Source: Branchipolynoe longqiensis (lineage: Eukaryota > Annelida > Polychaeta > Phyllodocida > Polynoidae). Taken from it: a stretch of DNA of 64,000 nucleotides. The position numbers and the translations under genes were made by a program. Below, piece after piece: positions 1 to 10,628 of the stretch. The notes beneath the pieces are model-generated. The model did no database searches. It saw only the letters and a list, made by a program, of their open reading frames with translations, and had not been told where the DNA came from. The stretch covers positions 149,704,407 through 149,768,406 of the forward strand of contig CM059186.1 in NCBI GenBank assembly GCA_030323885.1, written 5' to 3'. Within the stretch, counting starts at the first letter, position 1. Each line of letters begins with the position of its first letter.

Positions 1-125
1 CCTGCCCTTGAACCTGCTCTTGAAACAGCCCTTGAATCTGACCTTGAAGGTACCCTTGAATCTGCCGTTGAACCTTCCCTTGAACCTTCCCTTGAACCTG
101 CCCTTGAACCTGACCTTGAAGTTCC
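1..125. repeat. 12-bp minisatellite (CTTGAACCTGCC type)
   Basis: About ten degenerate copies of a 12-bp unit reading CTTGAACCTGCC with variants CTTGAATCTGAC and CTTGAACCTTCC. The array runs off the left edge of the window, so its full size is unknown. Confidence 0.85.
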
Positions 126-337
126 TCCCGGTTCTACCGCTGTTACGCACACAAGTTAAGCATTGACCTTTGGTTGTTCCGTTCTGGCGTGCTTCAAATC
201 GTATCATGAATATCCCACAGACACAACACCATGAGAGAGGCTAGTCTCTGGGACGTGATAGTGCTCATAACTCACAGAGCCTCTGGACTAGAACTATCCC
301 GTAGAGGAGATGGGGGTTCGTCGGATCCATCTCTAAC

Positions 338-600
338 AGTGTCAAGCCAAACTTTGATTGTTGTCACTACCCCACCTGGCGTTCGATATTGTTACTAGCA
401 TAGAGCAAGGAATGGTTGACTTCAGTGTAGGGATAATATGTCTCATTGGGATATTGCTTCATGCTGCCGGCGACTTAGGACATAATTCAGCCAGCACTAT
501 AAAGCCATCACCACGAGTGCGCACTCTCCCAAATCCGTAGCCGTCCTTATATGACCTCCACACGTTGTTAGGACATAAAACCTCAATCAGTTTACCCGTG
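338..600 (+). repeat. SINE-A copy, old and diverged
   Basis: Aligns by eye to the body of the SINE-A family seen much better at 28873-29195 and 57607-57922: the 'TATTANNATAGRGCAAGGANTGGTT' region, the 'GTGTCAGGATAATGTGACTGAG' region, 'CAGCACTATAAAG', 'GAGTGCGCACTGTC' and the terminal 'ATATGACC..GTTGTTAGGACATAAAAC' block. Many substitutions make it one of the oldest copies here. The short open frame at 358-540 lies inside it and is not a gene. Confidence 0.7.
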
Positions 601-971
601 GGAGTGTGTGAGGTGTGGGGACCCGTATAATTCAAGGTGTGCGTGTTGCCTTACGGATCGCGGAGGCGTGTTAGTCGGCGCGCGTCGCGCCATCTGATTG
701 TCGTCTGCTCAGATGGCGGCGTCCTGATTAATGCGGGCACCGATTCCCGCCACTACGCGCCTCAGACACCTGACTTCAAATATCGCCGCCATCTTTGAAA
801 CCGCACGCCCGACTGAAGGAGTTGCAATCAAGTGCGACCCTTCAGGAGGCAAGAGTGGCCTCCCTCACAAGAGACGTCCCAATTAGCGACTTGGAGACTG
901 AAGTGTAACCATGGAGATAATGAGATAACCGGGAAGAGTTCCAGCTGTAGCCATTGAGAATATCACCATGG
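600..971. other. GC-rich stretch, no gene seen
   Basis: No open frame of note. It contains a 9-bp inverted repeat, GCCATCTGA at 689-697 and TCAGATGGC at 709-717 (11-bp loop), and a second CCGCCATCTT motif near 787, which resembles YY1-type sites. Whether either is functional cannot be told. Confidence 0.4.
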
Positions 972-975
972 TTAA

Positions 976-1672
976 AGTTGCATAGTCCGATAAAAGCATC
1001 CTAATTTACAAAAGCTAAACACTTATCTAAATGTAGATCTGATTCCGCATATCTAAGTTAGATACTGGGACATTTATTAAAGCTGCATAGTCCGATGAAA
1101 TATCAAATTTTCAAAACCAAACCAATTATCTAGATTTGATTTGACATATCTACCCTAGATACTGATGCACTTATTAAGCATTTGTTTCTGCATAGAAGTC
1201 ATTACTGAGTCAATTTAACAGAACCTGTTACTGCAGAAGTCTATGGTATCAGAGTTTTGGCAAGCTTGCCAAAACTAATTTTCCATGTTTGCACTCAAAA
1301 TATCTCAAAAGTTTACCATTTAAAATAAAAGTAACTTTGAACTAATGTAAGGTAGATACTAGTGATTGATCTAATATATTTATCTCAGAAAAAATACAGA
1401 AATTCAAAACCATCGGACTATGCAACTTTAAGTATATGTTGCTACATAGAAGGGCATAAATAGTCAATTTAATAGAACTTGTTATTGTTGAAGCCTATGG
1501 GGTCTGAGCTTTGACAAGCACGCCAACATTAATTTTGCACTTCAGATATCTCAGATGTTAGTCATTTTAAATAAAAGTTACTTCAAAGAAAACTAAGATA
1601 GATTATATCAACCAACCTTCTATATTGATCCAAGAAAATGACAGAAACTCAAAATCATCGGACTATGCAACT
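976..1672 (+). mobile_element. TIR element family G, copy A (outer, split by copy B)
   Basis: Left part 976-1076 begins AGTTGCATAGTCCGAT after TTAA (972-975); right part 1432-1672 ends with ATCGGACTATGCAACT. Joined, the two halves match copies at 22015-22342 and 32234-32577, a roughly 340-bp non-coding element with ~17-bp terminal inverted repeats. The right flank is TTAC rather than TTAA. Copy B sits between the halves. TTAA duplications are typical of piggyBac (and Kolobok) elements, but the TIR sequence is not a classical piggyBac end, so the superfamily is left open. Confidence 0.8.
1081..1427 (+). mobile_element. TIR element family G, copy B (347 bp, inserted in copy A)
   Basis: Complete element beginning AGCTGCATAGTCCGATG and ending CATCGGACTATGCAACT, flanked on both sides by TTAA (1077-1080 and 1428-1431). 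It interrupts copy A exactly where the family consensus reads '..CACTTATTAAGCATTTG..', so the target was a TTAA of a sister element. It has no coding capacity, so it must be a MITE-like non-autonomous element. It contains an internal palindrome around TTGGCAAGCTTGCCAA. Confidence 0.88.
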
Positions 1673-1861
1673 TTACCCATGGAGGTGGATAATAACCTGG
1701 CAGATCGCCAAGTGTATCAAAGTGGGAAACCTAGAAGTAACCATGGAGAGGAGACTAGGAGGATGTCAGGAGACTTCTCCAGATATAGCCAGATAGAAAT
1801 TTGACTAATAAAAGGAGAATTAACTCGCACACTCAGATTCCTAGCAATTATATTTTGTCAT

Positions 1862-2107
1862 TGGGAGGGGAGTCATGCAAATGAGAGGAAACATTATGCC
1901 TAGAGCTGATTTCAAACCGACACTTCTACCATTCCAGGGCTCCTGCCCTGACCATTAGACTATCTAGGCTCTCTGATGCAATCACCAAACTATTCCCACC
2001 TCTATAGGTGGCGGTTCACCTGGGGACGTCAGTGCACCTCATTACACTCATATCCCTGGAATTGTAAGTCTCATAATTACAATTACAAATATCCAGATAG
2101 TGCACTG
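1862..2107 (-). repeat. SINE-C unit (tRNA-like module), interrupted downstream by E4
   Basis: On the minus strand this reads a leader, then a tRNA-like block with an A-box-like 'TCTAATGGTCAGG', then 'GAAATCAGCTCTAGGCATAATG', the diagnostic SINE-C junction (better copies have GGTTCGAACCC followed by GCTCTAGGC). The unit's other flank, 'ATATCCAGATAGTGCACT', stops at ~2107 and the expected continuation resumes at 2693. Confidence 0.7.
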
Positions 2108-2692
2108 AAGGCTCGGTCACATACACGTTAGTGGACATAGTTGAACATAGTGGAGGCTAACATAGTTGAATGCAGTTGAACGTACCAGCATCCATACATC
2201 TCCGTCATGCTAACTTGGTAATAATGTGGGTGTGCAGTGAGTTCCGATTTAATCTTTGGACATGTTCAAAAGGGCGATACATTAGAGGCTGAATTTGCAT
2301 CCATGATGCTAACATACTCTAGCATATGCTAGCATACTCTAGCATACTTTAGCATACTCTAACATACTCTAGCATACTCTAGTGTACTCTAGCATATGCT
2401 GGCGTGCTCTAGCGTACTCTAGCATACTTGGATGAAGCCCTGGTCACATAGCCATTAGTGGACGTAGGTGAACGTAGTGGAGGCTAACGTAGTTGAACAT
2501 ACCGGCATTCGTACCGTAACATATTTATCCGTACCATAACATACTTATCTGTGCCGTAAGGTATTTATCCATACCAAAACCTGCCATACCTTAACGTATT
2601 TCAACATAGTTTAACATACTTACACCACGTTTCATGCACGTTAGCCTCCACTACGTTCAACTACGTCCACTAACGTGTTTGTCACCAGGGCT
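2108..2692. mobile_element. TIR element E4 with internal 11-bp minisatellite
   Basis: Terminal inverted repeats of roughly 55 bp: the left arm (2108-2165) reads GTTAGTGGACATAGTTGAAC and the right arm (2633-2692) holds its reverse complement (GTTCAACTACGTCCACTAAC). A third, direct copy of the same end lies at 2446-2500. The interior (about 2308-2432) is a tandem array of 'CTAGCATACT'-type units of about 10-11 bp. It interrupts a SINE-C flank. No open frame. No clear target duplication was found, so exact borders are approximate. Confidence 0.65.
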
Positions 2693-3000
2693 TTAGAGTA
2701 CATACACAGGGAAGGCCCAACACTATCCAATGCACAGTATATAAAGAATCCTGGACATAGCATCAATGTCATGGAGAGGTGATTTTGCAAATGAATGAAA
2801 TCATTATGTCTAGAGCAGTACATGAACCCACATCTCTGCCATTCTGGAGATAGTGCCTTAACCCTTAGCCTATTTGGGGTCCCTGATGCAGTCAACCTAA
2901 CCATGTATAGCTGTGTAAGTGATATTTCACCTGGTGAGGTCAGTGCACCTCGCTACATACATAAAGTATACACGTCAGCCCTCCCGCGCACACGCCCATC
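2693..3000 (-). repeat. SINE-C unit
   Basis: Continuation of the SINE-C repeat after E4, followed by a full tRNA-like block (about 2795-2885 on the minus strand: 'CTAAGGGTTAAGGCA' as A-box region, 'GTGGGTTCATGTACTGCTCTAG' as the degenerate B-box). Ends with the family leader 'GAGGTGCACTGACCTCACC' in minus-strand orientation. Confidence 0.7.
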
Positions 3001-3164
3001 ATTCTGACATACATTCCTTCCCACTAAAACATCGGAACCCTTCTGTCATAACCAAAATGAGACTATGTTGACAATAAAAAAGCTAGCATCTGAATTATTT
3101 CACCATTCAACCTTCTACTAATCACTGACCTTACTAGCAATACTGTCGTGGGGAGTGTTGTAAA

Positions 3165-3560
3165 CAATGGGGAACATAATGCCAAGACCTACACTCGCAC
3201 CCACATTGCTGCCATATCTGGGTGAGCATCTTTACCCAGGCTCCCTGATGGAATCAACCTGCCCACACCTACCTGCCTATGTGGCTCATTGCCTGAAAGG
3301 TCAGTGAAGACTACAACACTAGTCCCCTTGTAATTATAAATCTTCCAAATGATTTAGATCCATAAGTGGTTTAATGTCTACGACAAACATACATTCTATA
3401 CACACACGGCAGGTTCGCCGACCATTCACTGCAGAGCGTGTACAAGATCCTGGTCACGATACCAGAGTTGGGAGAAATGTTACAAACAAAGGGAACACCT
3501 GACCTAGAGCGGCACTCGAACTTACAACCCTAACATCAGATAAAAATGTGAGAACTGATG
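3165..3560 (-). repeat. Two SINE-C units, degenerate
   Basis: Two SINE-C tRNA-like blocks in the same orientation, one around 3180-3330 and a second starting around 3460, separated by a linker that resembles the linker at 49420-49540. Low similarity makes the borders approximate. Confidence 0.55.
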
Positions 3561-3945
3561 AATTGGACCAATATAACCTTGGTGCGCACAGAGTTAACTG
3601 AACATGTCTGAAACTTACCAACTGATCACTAACTCTACCCGAGAGAGAACTACATATTATGCCCAGGAAGACCCATGCAGTAACTAGACAAGAGGCGTTC
3701 CCAAGCGAGCTGGCGTGGTGTGGTTACCGTCCTGGGAGACGGGCTGGGAGCCTGCATATTTCCTGATGTTCCTCTAATCTCCATCATTTCAAGAAACGGC
3801 TGCAGCTTGGGAACTATGGTTCCCGTCAGGGGGCGCCAAGTGGGTGTGGGGCGCTGCGCCGGGCGCTGGTACCAGGGGGGAGGCAGGGTGGGTGGGTGGA
3901 GGGTGGGAGGGTGGAGTGAAAACCCAGACCAGTGGGGAGGAGGGT
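3560..3945. other. No gene seen
   Basis: Mixed-composition DNA leading into a purine-rich block. The minus-strand open frames at 3650-4306 and 3826-4236 are low-complexity translations and are not supported as genes. Confidence 0.5.
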
Positions 3946-4370
3946 AGGAGTTAATGAAGGAGGAGGGGAAGGAGAAGGAGGGGAGGAGAGGAGGACGGGA
4001 GAAGTAGAAGAGGAGGAGAGGAGGAAGGGAGGACGAGAGGAGGAGTAGAGGAGGAGGGGAGGAGGAAGGGAGGGGAGGAGGATGAGAGGAGGTCGGAAGG
4101 GACGGGAGGGGAGTAGGGAATAGGTGAGGGGCGGAGGAGAGAGGAAGTGGGGAGGAGGAGGGGAGAAGAGAAGGAGGGGAGGGTGAGGAGGCCGAAGTAG
4201 TGGAGGAGGAGGTGGGAGAGGGAGGAGTGATGTCACAGCGTCGTAGGGAGGGAACTAGGAGGAAGAGGAGGAGGGGAGCAGACGGGAGGCAACAAGTGTA
4301 GACCACGCCTCGTGTGGGGGAAGGGGGATGAAGGGGATGGGGGGAGGGAGGAAGGGGAGGGTGGCAGTGT
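3945..4370. repeat. Polypurine (GGA-rich) tract
   Basis: Nearly pure purine plus strand made of GGAGG, GAGGA and GGAAGG motifs. The long minus-strand frames here (Pro/Ser/Leu only) result from the lack of A/T-rich stops. Such mirror-like polypurine DNA can adopt triplex structures in vitro; nothing here shows function. Confidence 0.85.
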
Positions 4371-5460
4371 CAGAACCAGCCCTGTAGGGGAGTGGAACCT
4401 GGCAGGTGGCCAAGTGTAACCAGAGAGGATCTTAGCGAGGATAACCATTCAGGACCCTTAATATTGTCAAAGTCAATACCAGACAAGCCACCCCCGCAGC
4501 AACCCGACACAACCCACGTGACTTCTGCCAATGCTACCTTGAACAGAGTAATTAGTCTCCGGGGATATGATTATAAATCAGCTAGAAATTGACAACAATT
4601 AAATATAGAATTCAGTTGGTGGGCAATGATGGGTGCGGAGCGATTGAAGAGAATGAAGATGGAAAAGAGGATAGTCAATGAGCGAAATTGGGGTGGCTGT
4701 AAGTTGTGGGGGTGTTGGGGTCATGGGTGAAGGTTGATTGGAAGAAGAATGGGGGTGGTGGTAGGGGTTGGAGGGTGGTGGTGGTTGAGGACTAGGAGTG
4801 GAGGTGCACTGGAGAGAGGTGAGGGGGGTGTCTTTGGGGGTGCATGGTAAAGGGACTGGAGGGATAGGGGGCGAGGGTCAGGTGGTGAAAAGCAGGTGGT
4901 TAGGACCCTAACAGGTCACAAGTTCGCGAGTCCATCCTGCAGGAGCACAAACAGTAAGGCACTTTCAAGGGTTAATTGCCATGTGTACTCACCTGATACC
5001 ACAGCATGTTTGTAAGTATATCAGTTGATTTGTTTAGTTAGTCAGTAGTCATGTAACACATAGTTACTTACTCTGTGTATTTAATTGATTTATCATCCAA
5101 CTACAACTGTGTACACTGTACCATTGTTTGTAATTGAAAGTCTCTCCTTTCTGTAATTTAAGTCTAAGCTTGAGATGCTGGCACAGTCGGCAGTTACAAA
5201 TATACTGGAGAACTGGGGTGTGAAAAGGGAATACGAGGGCAGAGTTGAAGGAGCTTATAATAGAGGTAAGAGGGGTCCGCGGACGGACGCGCCAGTGAGA
5301 TATCGCGAGGTGGAGCGAGGCGGAGTGAGGTCAGGCTTTAGGCTTCGCAGTGGATGGGTAAACAAAATAGATGAGGGTAAAGAACAGCCACTGAAGGGCA
5401 CTGTGTGCGCATTTATGTACCGGTCCTCGGGTCCGCATTGTGCACGTGGAGGGAATGTAA
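4370..5460. other. No gene seen; G-rich and AT-rich mix
   Basis: Contains a G-rich stretch (4620-4900), a tRNA-like 'GTGGTTAGGACCCTAACAGGTCACAAGTTCGCGAGTCC' remnant near 4892-4935, and an AT-rich segment (4990-5160). No supported coding sequence. Confidence 0.4.
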
Positions 5461-5464
5461 GACA

Positions 5465-6465
5465 GGGAGGAGGATAGGAAGGGAGGAGGAGAGGAGGGGA
5501 GGAAGGAAAGAGCGGTGTGGAGGGGAGGAGGGTGGAGTGGTGGAGGGGTGGAGGGGAGGAAGGAGGAGCGAAGGAGGGGAGGACGGGAGGACGGGAGGAG
5601 AGGAGGAGAAGAGGAGAGAGAGGAGTAGGGAAGGTGGAGAGGAGGGATGGTGGGAGGAGGGGTGGAACCAGGAGCGGAGGAGGGGAGGAGAAGAGGAGAG
5701 ATGAGGAGGGGTGGTGGAGAGGAGGGGTGGTGGGGAGGAGGGTGGAGGGGAGGAGGGGTGGTGGGTGGAAGGGTGGAGGGTGGAGGGGTGGAGGGGAGGT
5801 GGGGGAGGATGGGAGGAGGGGTGGAGGGGAGGAGCGGTGGAGGGAAGGAGGGGAGGAGGGGAGGATGGCCAACATGACAAGAAGAAGATGGGAGGAGGAG
5901 GAGAGGAGGGGAGGAAGAGAGGGAGGAGGGACAACAAGAACTTGGACAAGCATAGGATGAGGGGAGGAGTGTGTGATAGAGGAGGTGCAGAAGGGGAGGA
6001 CAACAGGAGGCTGCGTCAAGTAGACGATGTGAGGAGGGGGGAGCAGGAGGGGAGGAGGAGTGACAGAGGGGGGAGGAGGAAGAGGGAGAAGGGAAGAGGA
6101 CAGGGACACCGTGAACAGTGGGAAGCGAGGAATGGAGGAAGAAGAGAGGTGGGGGGAAAAGGAGGAAGAAGGGGCAGGAGTACGAGGGAGAACCGGAGCG
6201 TTGGGAGGGCATCGAGAGAGGGTGAGGAGGAAGAGAGGATGGTGTGAAAGAGCGGAGGACGAAGAGGAGAAATGGGAGGGAGAAGGAATGAAAAGGAGAA
6301 TAGGAGAGGAAGTAAAGGACGGGCAGGAAGCGATTAGATGGCGAAAGGCGAGAACAGGAGTGAGTGAGGAGTGAGTAAGGAGGAGTGAAGGGGGTGAAGG
6401 AAAAAAAGAGGAGGACGTAGGAGGATGTTGGCGGAAGGAGAGGAGGAGGAGTGGATAGAGAGAGA
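5465..6465. repeat. 1-kb polypurine (GGAGG) tract
   Basis: About 1,000 bases in which the plus strand is overwhelmingly G and A, built of GGAGGGG, GGTGGAG and GAGGA motifs that decay toward the right. It explains two overlapping ~480-residue minus-strand frames (5255-6730 and 5331-6767) that are Pro/Ser/Leu-only. Same motif class as 3945-4370 and, on the opposite strand, 62150-62945. Confidence 0.88.
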
Positions 6466-6469
6466 GGGA

Positions 6470-7130
6470 TGTGTGAGAGGAATTCCCATTGCCTGATGCC
6501 CGCGTGTGCTTGTATGGACCGTGTGTGTGTGTATGGCCTTGGTGTGTGTATGGCCCCAGTGCCTGATTTAAATGAGCCCCCTTTCTTTGCCGGCTGTGCG
6601 CTCCTTCCCTGCCCGGCCCGGTCCTGTCCGGCGGGACCAGTAGCGACCCTTCTCTCTCCAACCCAACACATACAGACACACCCACGCACGCCGGTATCAG
6701 CGGACAGCGCCACCTGCCACACAGGGCCACTCTGTGTGATTGTGTCCTTTGAACTGCTGAGAATCATCCCTCACCGGGACGCGCGCCTTGATACGTTTTC
6801 CATTTCGGAAAACACGGAAAGCCTTTATCGCCTGAGCGGGACATGGCACCTCGGGGTGAGGGGGAGGTGTGTGTGTGTAGGTGTGAGTGGGGGCTGTGTG
6901 GGGGGAGCGGGGGTGGGGAGTAGTATGGGCGGAGTGGTGTGTGGGGGAAGGGCGACACCGTCCCTTGTACGAGAACTGGCGAGTCTTGACGAAGGAGAGC
7001 CCACCAATCAAAATGACCCCGTCCCCGACTTTTCCCTCCTCCTCTTCCTCTTGTGATTTCGCCGAAGCCGGCCCTCTGGTGGTGCTTTGCCAGTCACGTG
7101 ACATTGGTCAGTTAGGACGCGCTGTTGCTT
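6470..7130. promoter_or_regulatory. Non-repetitive GC-rich segment, possible regulatory DNA
   Basis: Mixed GC-rich sequence that matches none of the repeat families in the window. It holds a CCAAT-type motif (ACCAATCAAAATG near 7002), an inverted one (ATTGGTCAG near 7103) and a full E-box GTCACGTGAC near 7094. No exon could be recognised. A regulatory role is inference from motif content only. Confidence 0.25.
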
Positions 7131-7339
7131 ATCATCCCCATCATTCCTACTCCCAGGCTGACCCCATGGTGACGGTCAATGCCTACAAAATGTTACACGT
7201 GGTATCTACATTGTTTGCTGGTTTAGTGAGAATAGAGAATACTTATGGTGTGGTAATGAGTAAAGGAAACATCAAGTGAGTCTTTGATGGTCTGGTAACA
7301 TCAAGTAAGTAAGTCTTGTAATCCCATAGTATTATCAAG

Positions 7340-7960
7340 TAACCATTGTACTAGGGCGCGGTGGGGCGCGGTGGGGCGGGGCGGGGCGTAGTGGGCCGGG
7401 GCGCGGTGGGGCGGGACGCGGTGGGGCGGGGCGGGGAGGGTCATGGCAGAGTGGGTCCGGTCTGGGCGGGGCAGGGCGGGTCGAGGCAGGGCGGGACAGG
7501 ACGGGACCGCGTGGGGTGGGATGTGGGAGGGCGGCTCGCGTTGCAGGCCCGGAGTGGGAAGCAAGGTGAGCTCAGGGACATGCCCTGAGGTGGGGCGAAT
7601 ACGGGGGCTTCGCGGCCCGGAGCGGGGGATGGGGACAACCTATGGGAGGGGGGGGGCGCATCCCAGGTCGGGGGCAGGCCAGGGCGGGGGCATCCGGGGC
7701 AGGACCGGCCTCGGACGGGGGCAACCCGGGGCGGGGCCCAGGATGGGGTCCGGAGCGCAAAACGGCCGTTCGCATGCGGGAGCACGCGGCGCTCGAGCCC
7801 CGATGATCGCCGAGTTAATGCGCGGTCACGAGGCGGATCAGCGAGCACGGGGGCAGCCATCCGTGACGGTATGTGGATCCTCACACCGATTGCAACGCCC
7901 TCTAACGGGCGATATGCATTATGGGGCCGACAGCGGCGCGGCGACCGGGACCCAGCGAGA
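7340..7960. other. CpG- and G-rich block
   Basis: Starts as degenerate GGGGC/GGTGGGGCG simple repeats (7350-7500) and passes into GC-rich, CpG-containing DNA to about 7960. Overlapping open frames on both strands (7441-8019, 7443-8027) come from composition. It could be a CpG island, but no exon or splice signal is convincing. Confidence 0.4.
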
Positions 7961-8011
7961 TGTAGAGGGCACACGGGTCGGATGTTGCACATCCATGGGA
8001 AGTAGTGCCAG

Positions 8012-8570
8012 CTGCACATATATGTGAAGCATTGTCAATTCCACATATATGTGAAGTTTAGTTAATTTCACATATATGGGAAGCATTGTCAATTTCACAT
8101 ATATGTGAAGCATTGTCAATTCCAAATATATGTGAAGTTTTGTTAATTTCACATATATCGGAAGCATTGTCTATTTCACATATATGTGACGCATTGCCAA
8201 TCCCACATATATGTGAAGCATTGTCAATTTGACAGATATGTGAAGCATTGTCAATTCCAAATATATGTGAAGTTTTGTTAATTTCACATATATCGGAACC
8301 ATTGTCAATTTCACATATATGTGACGCATTGCCAATTTCATGTGAAGCATTGCCAATATATGTGAAGCATTGTAAATTCCAAATATATGGGAAGCATTAC
8401 CAGTTTCATATCTATATGTGAAGTATTTCAATTTCGTGAAACATTGTCAATTGTACACATACGTGACACATTGTCAATTACACATATATGTGACATATTA
8501 TCAATTGAACATATATTTCAAATGCATATTGCACATATATGTGAAACAGTAATGGTGGTGCACATATGTG
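8012..8570. repeat. 27-bp minisatellite with a CACATATATGTG palindrome
   Basis: About 20 copies of a 27-bp unit, such as GAAGCATTGTCAATT plus CACATATATGTG. Spacing between successive units is exactly 27 bp in the well-preserved part (for example 8021 to 8048). Each unit holds a perfect 12-bp palindrome. Outlying copies of the palindrome occur to about 9130. The minus-strand frame with a 9-residue period (7919-8167, 8171-8431) is a by-product. Confidence 0.9.
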
Positions 8571-9415
8571 AAATAAAATCCGTCAAACAATGACGGGAGA
8601 AACTGGAGATGACCACGTGCAGGTGGCGCCAGCGGTGGAATTACGAACCATCGCGAACATAGGATGTATATAGATCAGTGAGCATTTAATTGGGAAGTAG
8701 CCTGTCCTTTGGTGTTACCGCCATAATTCATTATAGAGCACATATATAGCATATACATATTAGATGTTTTGCGTGGATGAATTCATTTACAACACACACA
8801 CACACATATATATAGTGAGTATATTCATATATGTGTATAAATCTTCGGCTGGAGGTATTGTTATTATTATTATTATGATATATTATACGCTTCTTTTCAA
8901 CCAATGCGATATCAGCTATGATTTTGCCCGAGCGTACTGCTGATTGTGGCGCCACCACCGGCAAATCCATGTATTTATGCTCCAACTACGCCTGATTCAC
9001 TAGCTCAGAAATATATCAGTTGTATATATGTACAATATATGTGCAACATTAACAGGAATACATATATTTCCAATACATATATATGTGAAGCATAGTCTAT
9101 TGAACTATTGCCCGTTACACATATACGTTTTGAACAGATCCAACAATTCCAATTGAGCCTACTTTCCAGAGTGTGGTTAGAATATTGAATCCTATATCTG
9201 CCATAGTCTCCGCTCTAGCCACTAATGTGGAGACTTAGTCGGTGCGGTTGGTCGCTCTAACGTTGAATTCAATGGAGATTAGGTCAAGTAGATTACCCCT
9301 TGGGCAGCAGCCTTTAATCAGACAACTCAACCCTGCTGATTGTATAAAGTTCAATCTGATTGGTCCCAGTCATTGTATAATGGACTGTTAAAAACAGGAT
9401 TAAAGCTTCTAAAGC
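8570..9415. other. No gene seen
   Basis: AT-rich DNA with short (CA)n/(TA)n (8791-8815) and (ATT)n (8858-8877) runs and scattered relics of the 27-bp unit around 9015-9130. No supported coding sequence. Confidence 0.4.
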
Positions 9416-9419
9416 TTAA

Positions 9420-9625
9420 AGTTGCATAGTCCGATAAAAACATTAAATTTTCAAAACCAAAACAGTGATCTAGATTTGATTCTACATAATGTAACTTCGA
9501 TACTAGTGCACTCATCAAACATGTGTCACCACATAGAACGGAATACAGAGCCAATCTAATAGAAGCTGTTACTGCAGAAGCCAATGGTGTCAGAGCTTTG
9601 GCGTGCTTGGCAACAATTAATTCAA
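9420..9625 (+). mobile_element. TIR element family G, right-truncated copy
   Basis: Preceded by TTAA (9416-9419) and starts AGTTGCATAGTCCGAT. Follows the family through the internal 'GGTGTCAGAGCTTTGG' segment, then loses similarity near 9625, so the right TIR is missing. Confidence 0.8.
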
Positions 9626-9699
9626 CTTATCGTCCAGTTGGGTCGGCTCTGTATTCATTAGTAATTTAAGCAGGTTGGCAGGGTGTTAAGAAAAGCTCA

Positions 9700-10060
9700 T
9701 GCGTATGGATGATTTAATCAGACTAATGGACTGCGCAACATGCCACTGTGTGTTATGCATGACTGATTTAATCAGACTGATGAGGTGTTCCTAAACACAC
9801 TGGGGTGCATGATTTAATCAGACTAATGGACTGATCAACATGCCACTGTATTTACGCCTTACTGGTTTAAACATTCTGTTTAAACAGGCCCTTTAAACAG
9901 GCTGTTCCTGAAAACGCTGCAAGTGTGTATGATTTAATCAGACGAATGAACACCTCAACACACCATTCTACTTACGCATGAGAAATTTAATCAGACTGAT
10001 GGCCAGTTCCTGGAAACACTGCAGATATAGACATGATTTAATCAGACGAATGGATAGCTA
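9700..10060. repeat. Degenerate minisatellite around GATTTAATCAGAC
   Basis: The motif GATTTAATCAGAC followed by (T/G)AATGGA recurs at about 9709, 9769, 9811, 9930, 9985 (as AATTTAATC) and 10037, spaced about 40-60 bp. Isolated relatives occur near 9316 and 10857. A local variation 'GTTTAAAC' cluster sits at 9866-9900. Confidence 0.65.
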
Positions 10061-10082
10061 GACGCTACACTATATTTATGAG

Positions 10083-10315
10083 TTTGTTTGTTGGAGTTTT
10101 ACGTTCTGGCAACATCTAAGGGCATATCAGGACGCATACTGACTTTCGACAGTGCACACTCATGGTGACTTTTATAGTGCTGCCCCACTTGGAGAAAATG
10201 CCACTGGCACCATGACCTGATATCCCACACAGTCACATTATCCTGATACTGTGCTAACCAGTCCTTGTCCTATCATATTAATGGCGAGCGCTAGGCTAGG
10301 TAGAGACACTTTATA
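10083..10315 (-). repeat. SINE-A body, minus orientation
   Basis: Minus-strand SINE-A: starts with the tail (GTTTTACGTTCTGGCAAC) and reaches the 'GCTAGGCTAGGTAG' region, then breaks off. The head continues at 10629-10700, so something of about 330 bp lies between. Confidence 0.8.
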
Positions 10316-10628
10316 AAAACACGGATGCTCTGCCGCTGTGAGCACCCTATGTGATTACAAAACTCTCCCCCTTCATTTCACCTGTGATGCAATTAGCCTA
10401 ATCAATTTAACCATGTCTGGAAAGAGGAAGGAAAACTAGTCAGAAGGATGAACAGTGAATAAGTTGTGCTTTATTGGCAGCAACTCCTGTCATCCCCCTT
10501 ACATGTGACCTAACACCTATACTCCTCATATACTGCCCACACTATGTCTCATTGTCACTTTAGCCTGTATATTGAAACAGTGCCAACAACCCGAAAATCC
10601 GTATATTTTTACAACTTGTCTCTACCTA
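10297..10628. mobile_element. Possible 332-bp TIR insertion inside SINE-A
   Basis: Bounded by TAGGTAGAGACA (10297-10308) and its perfect inverse TGTCTCTACCTA (10617-10628), with similarity continuing inward (TTTATAAAAAC against GTTTTTACAA-like). Part of the repeat coincides with host SINE sequence, so this may be an inverted duplication rather than a transposon. Confidence 0.35.

Noticed and set aside
3650..4306. Minus-strand Pro/Ser/Leu-rich frame of 218 codons
   Set aside because: Same cause: translation of a GGA-rich simple tract.
5255..6767. Two overlapping minus-strand frames of 491 and 478 codons
   Set aside because: Both consist almost only of Pro, Ser, Leu and lie over a polypurine tract that lacks stops in any frame; two frames of the same DNA cannot both be real and neither shows a domain.
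7441..8027. Overlapping ~190-codon frames on both strands
   Set aside because: GC-rich simple sequence; Arg/Gly/Pro-rich on both strands, no domain, and they end in the 27-bp array.
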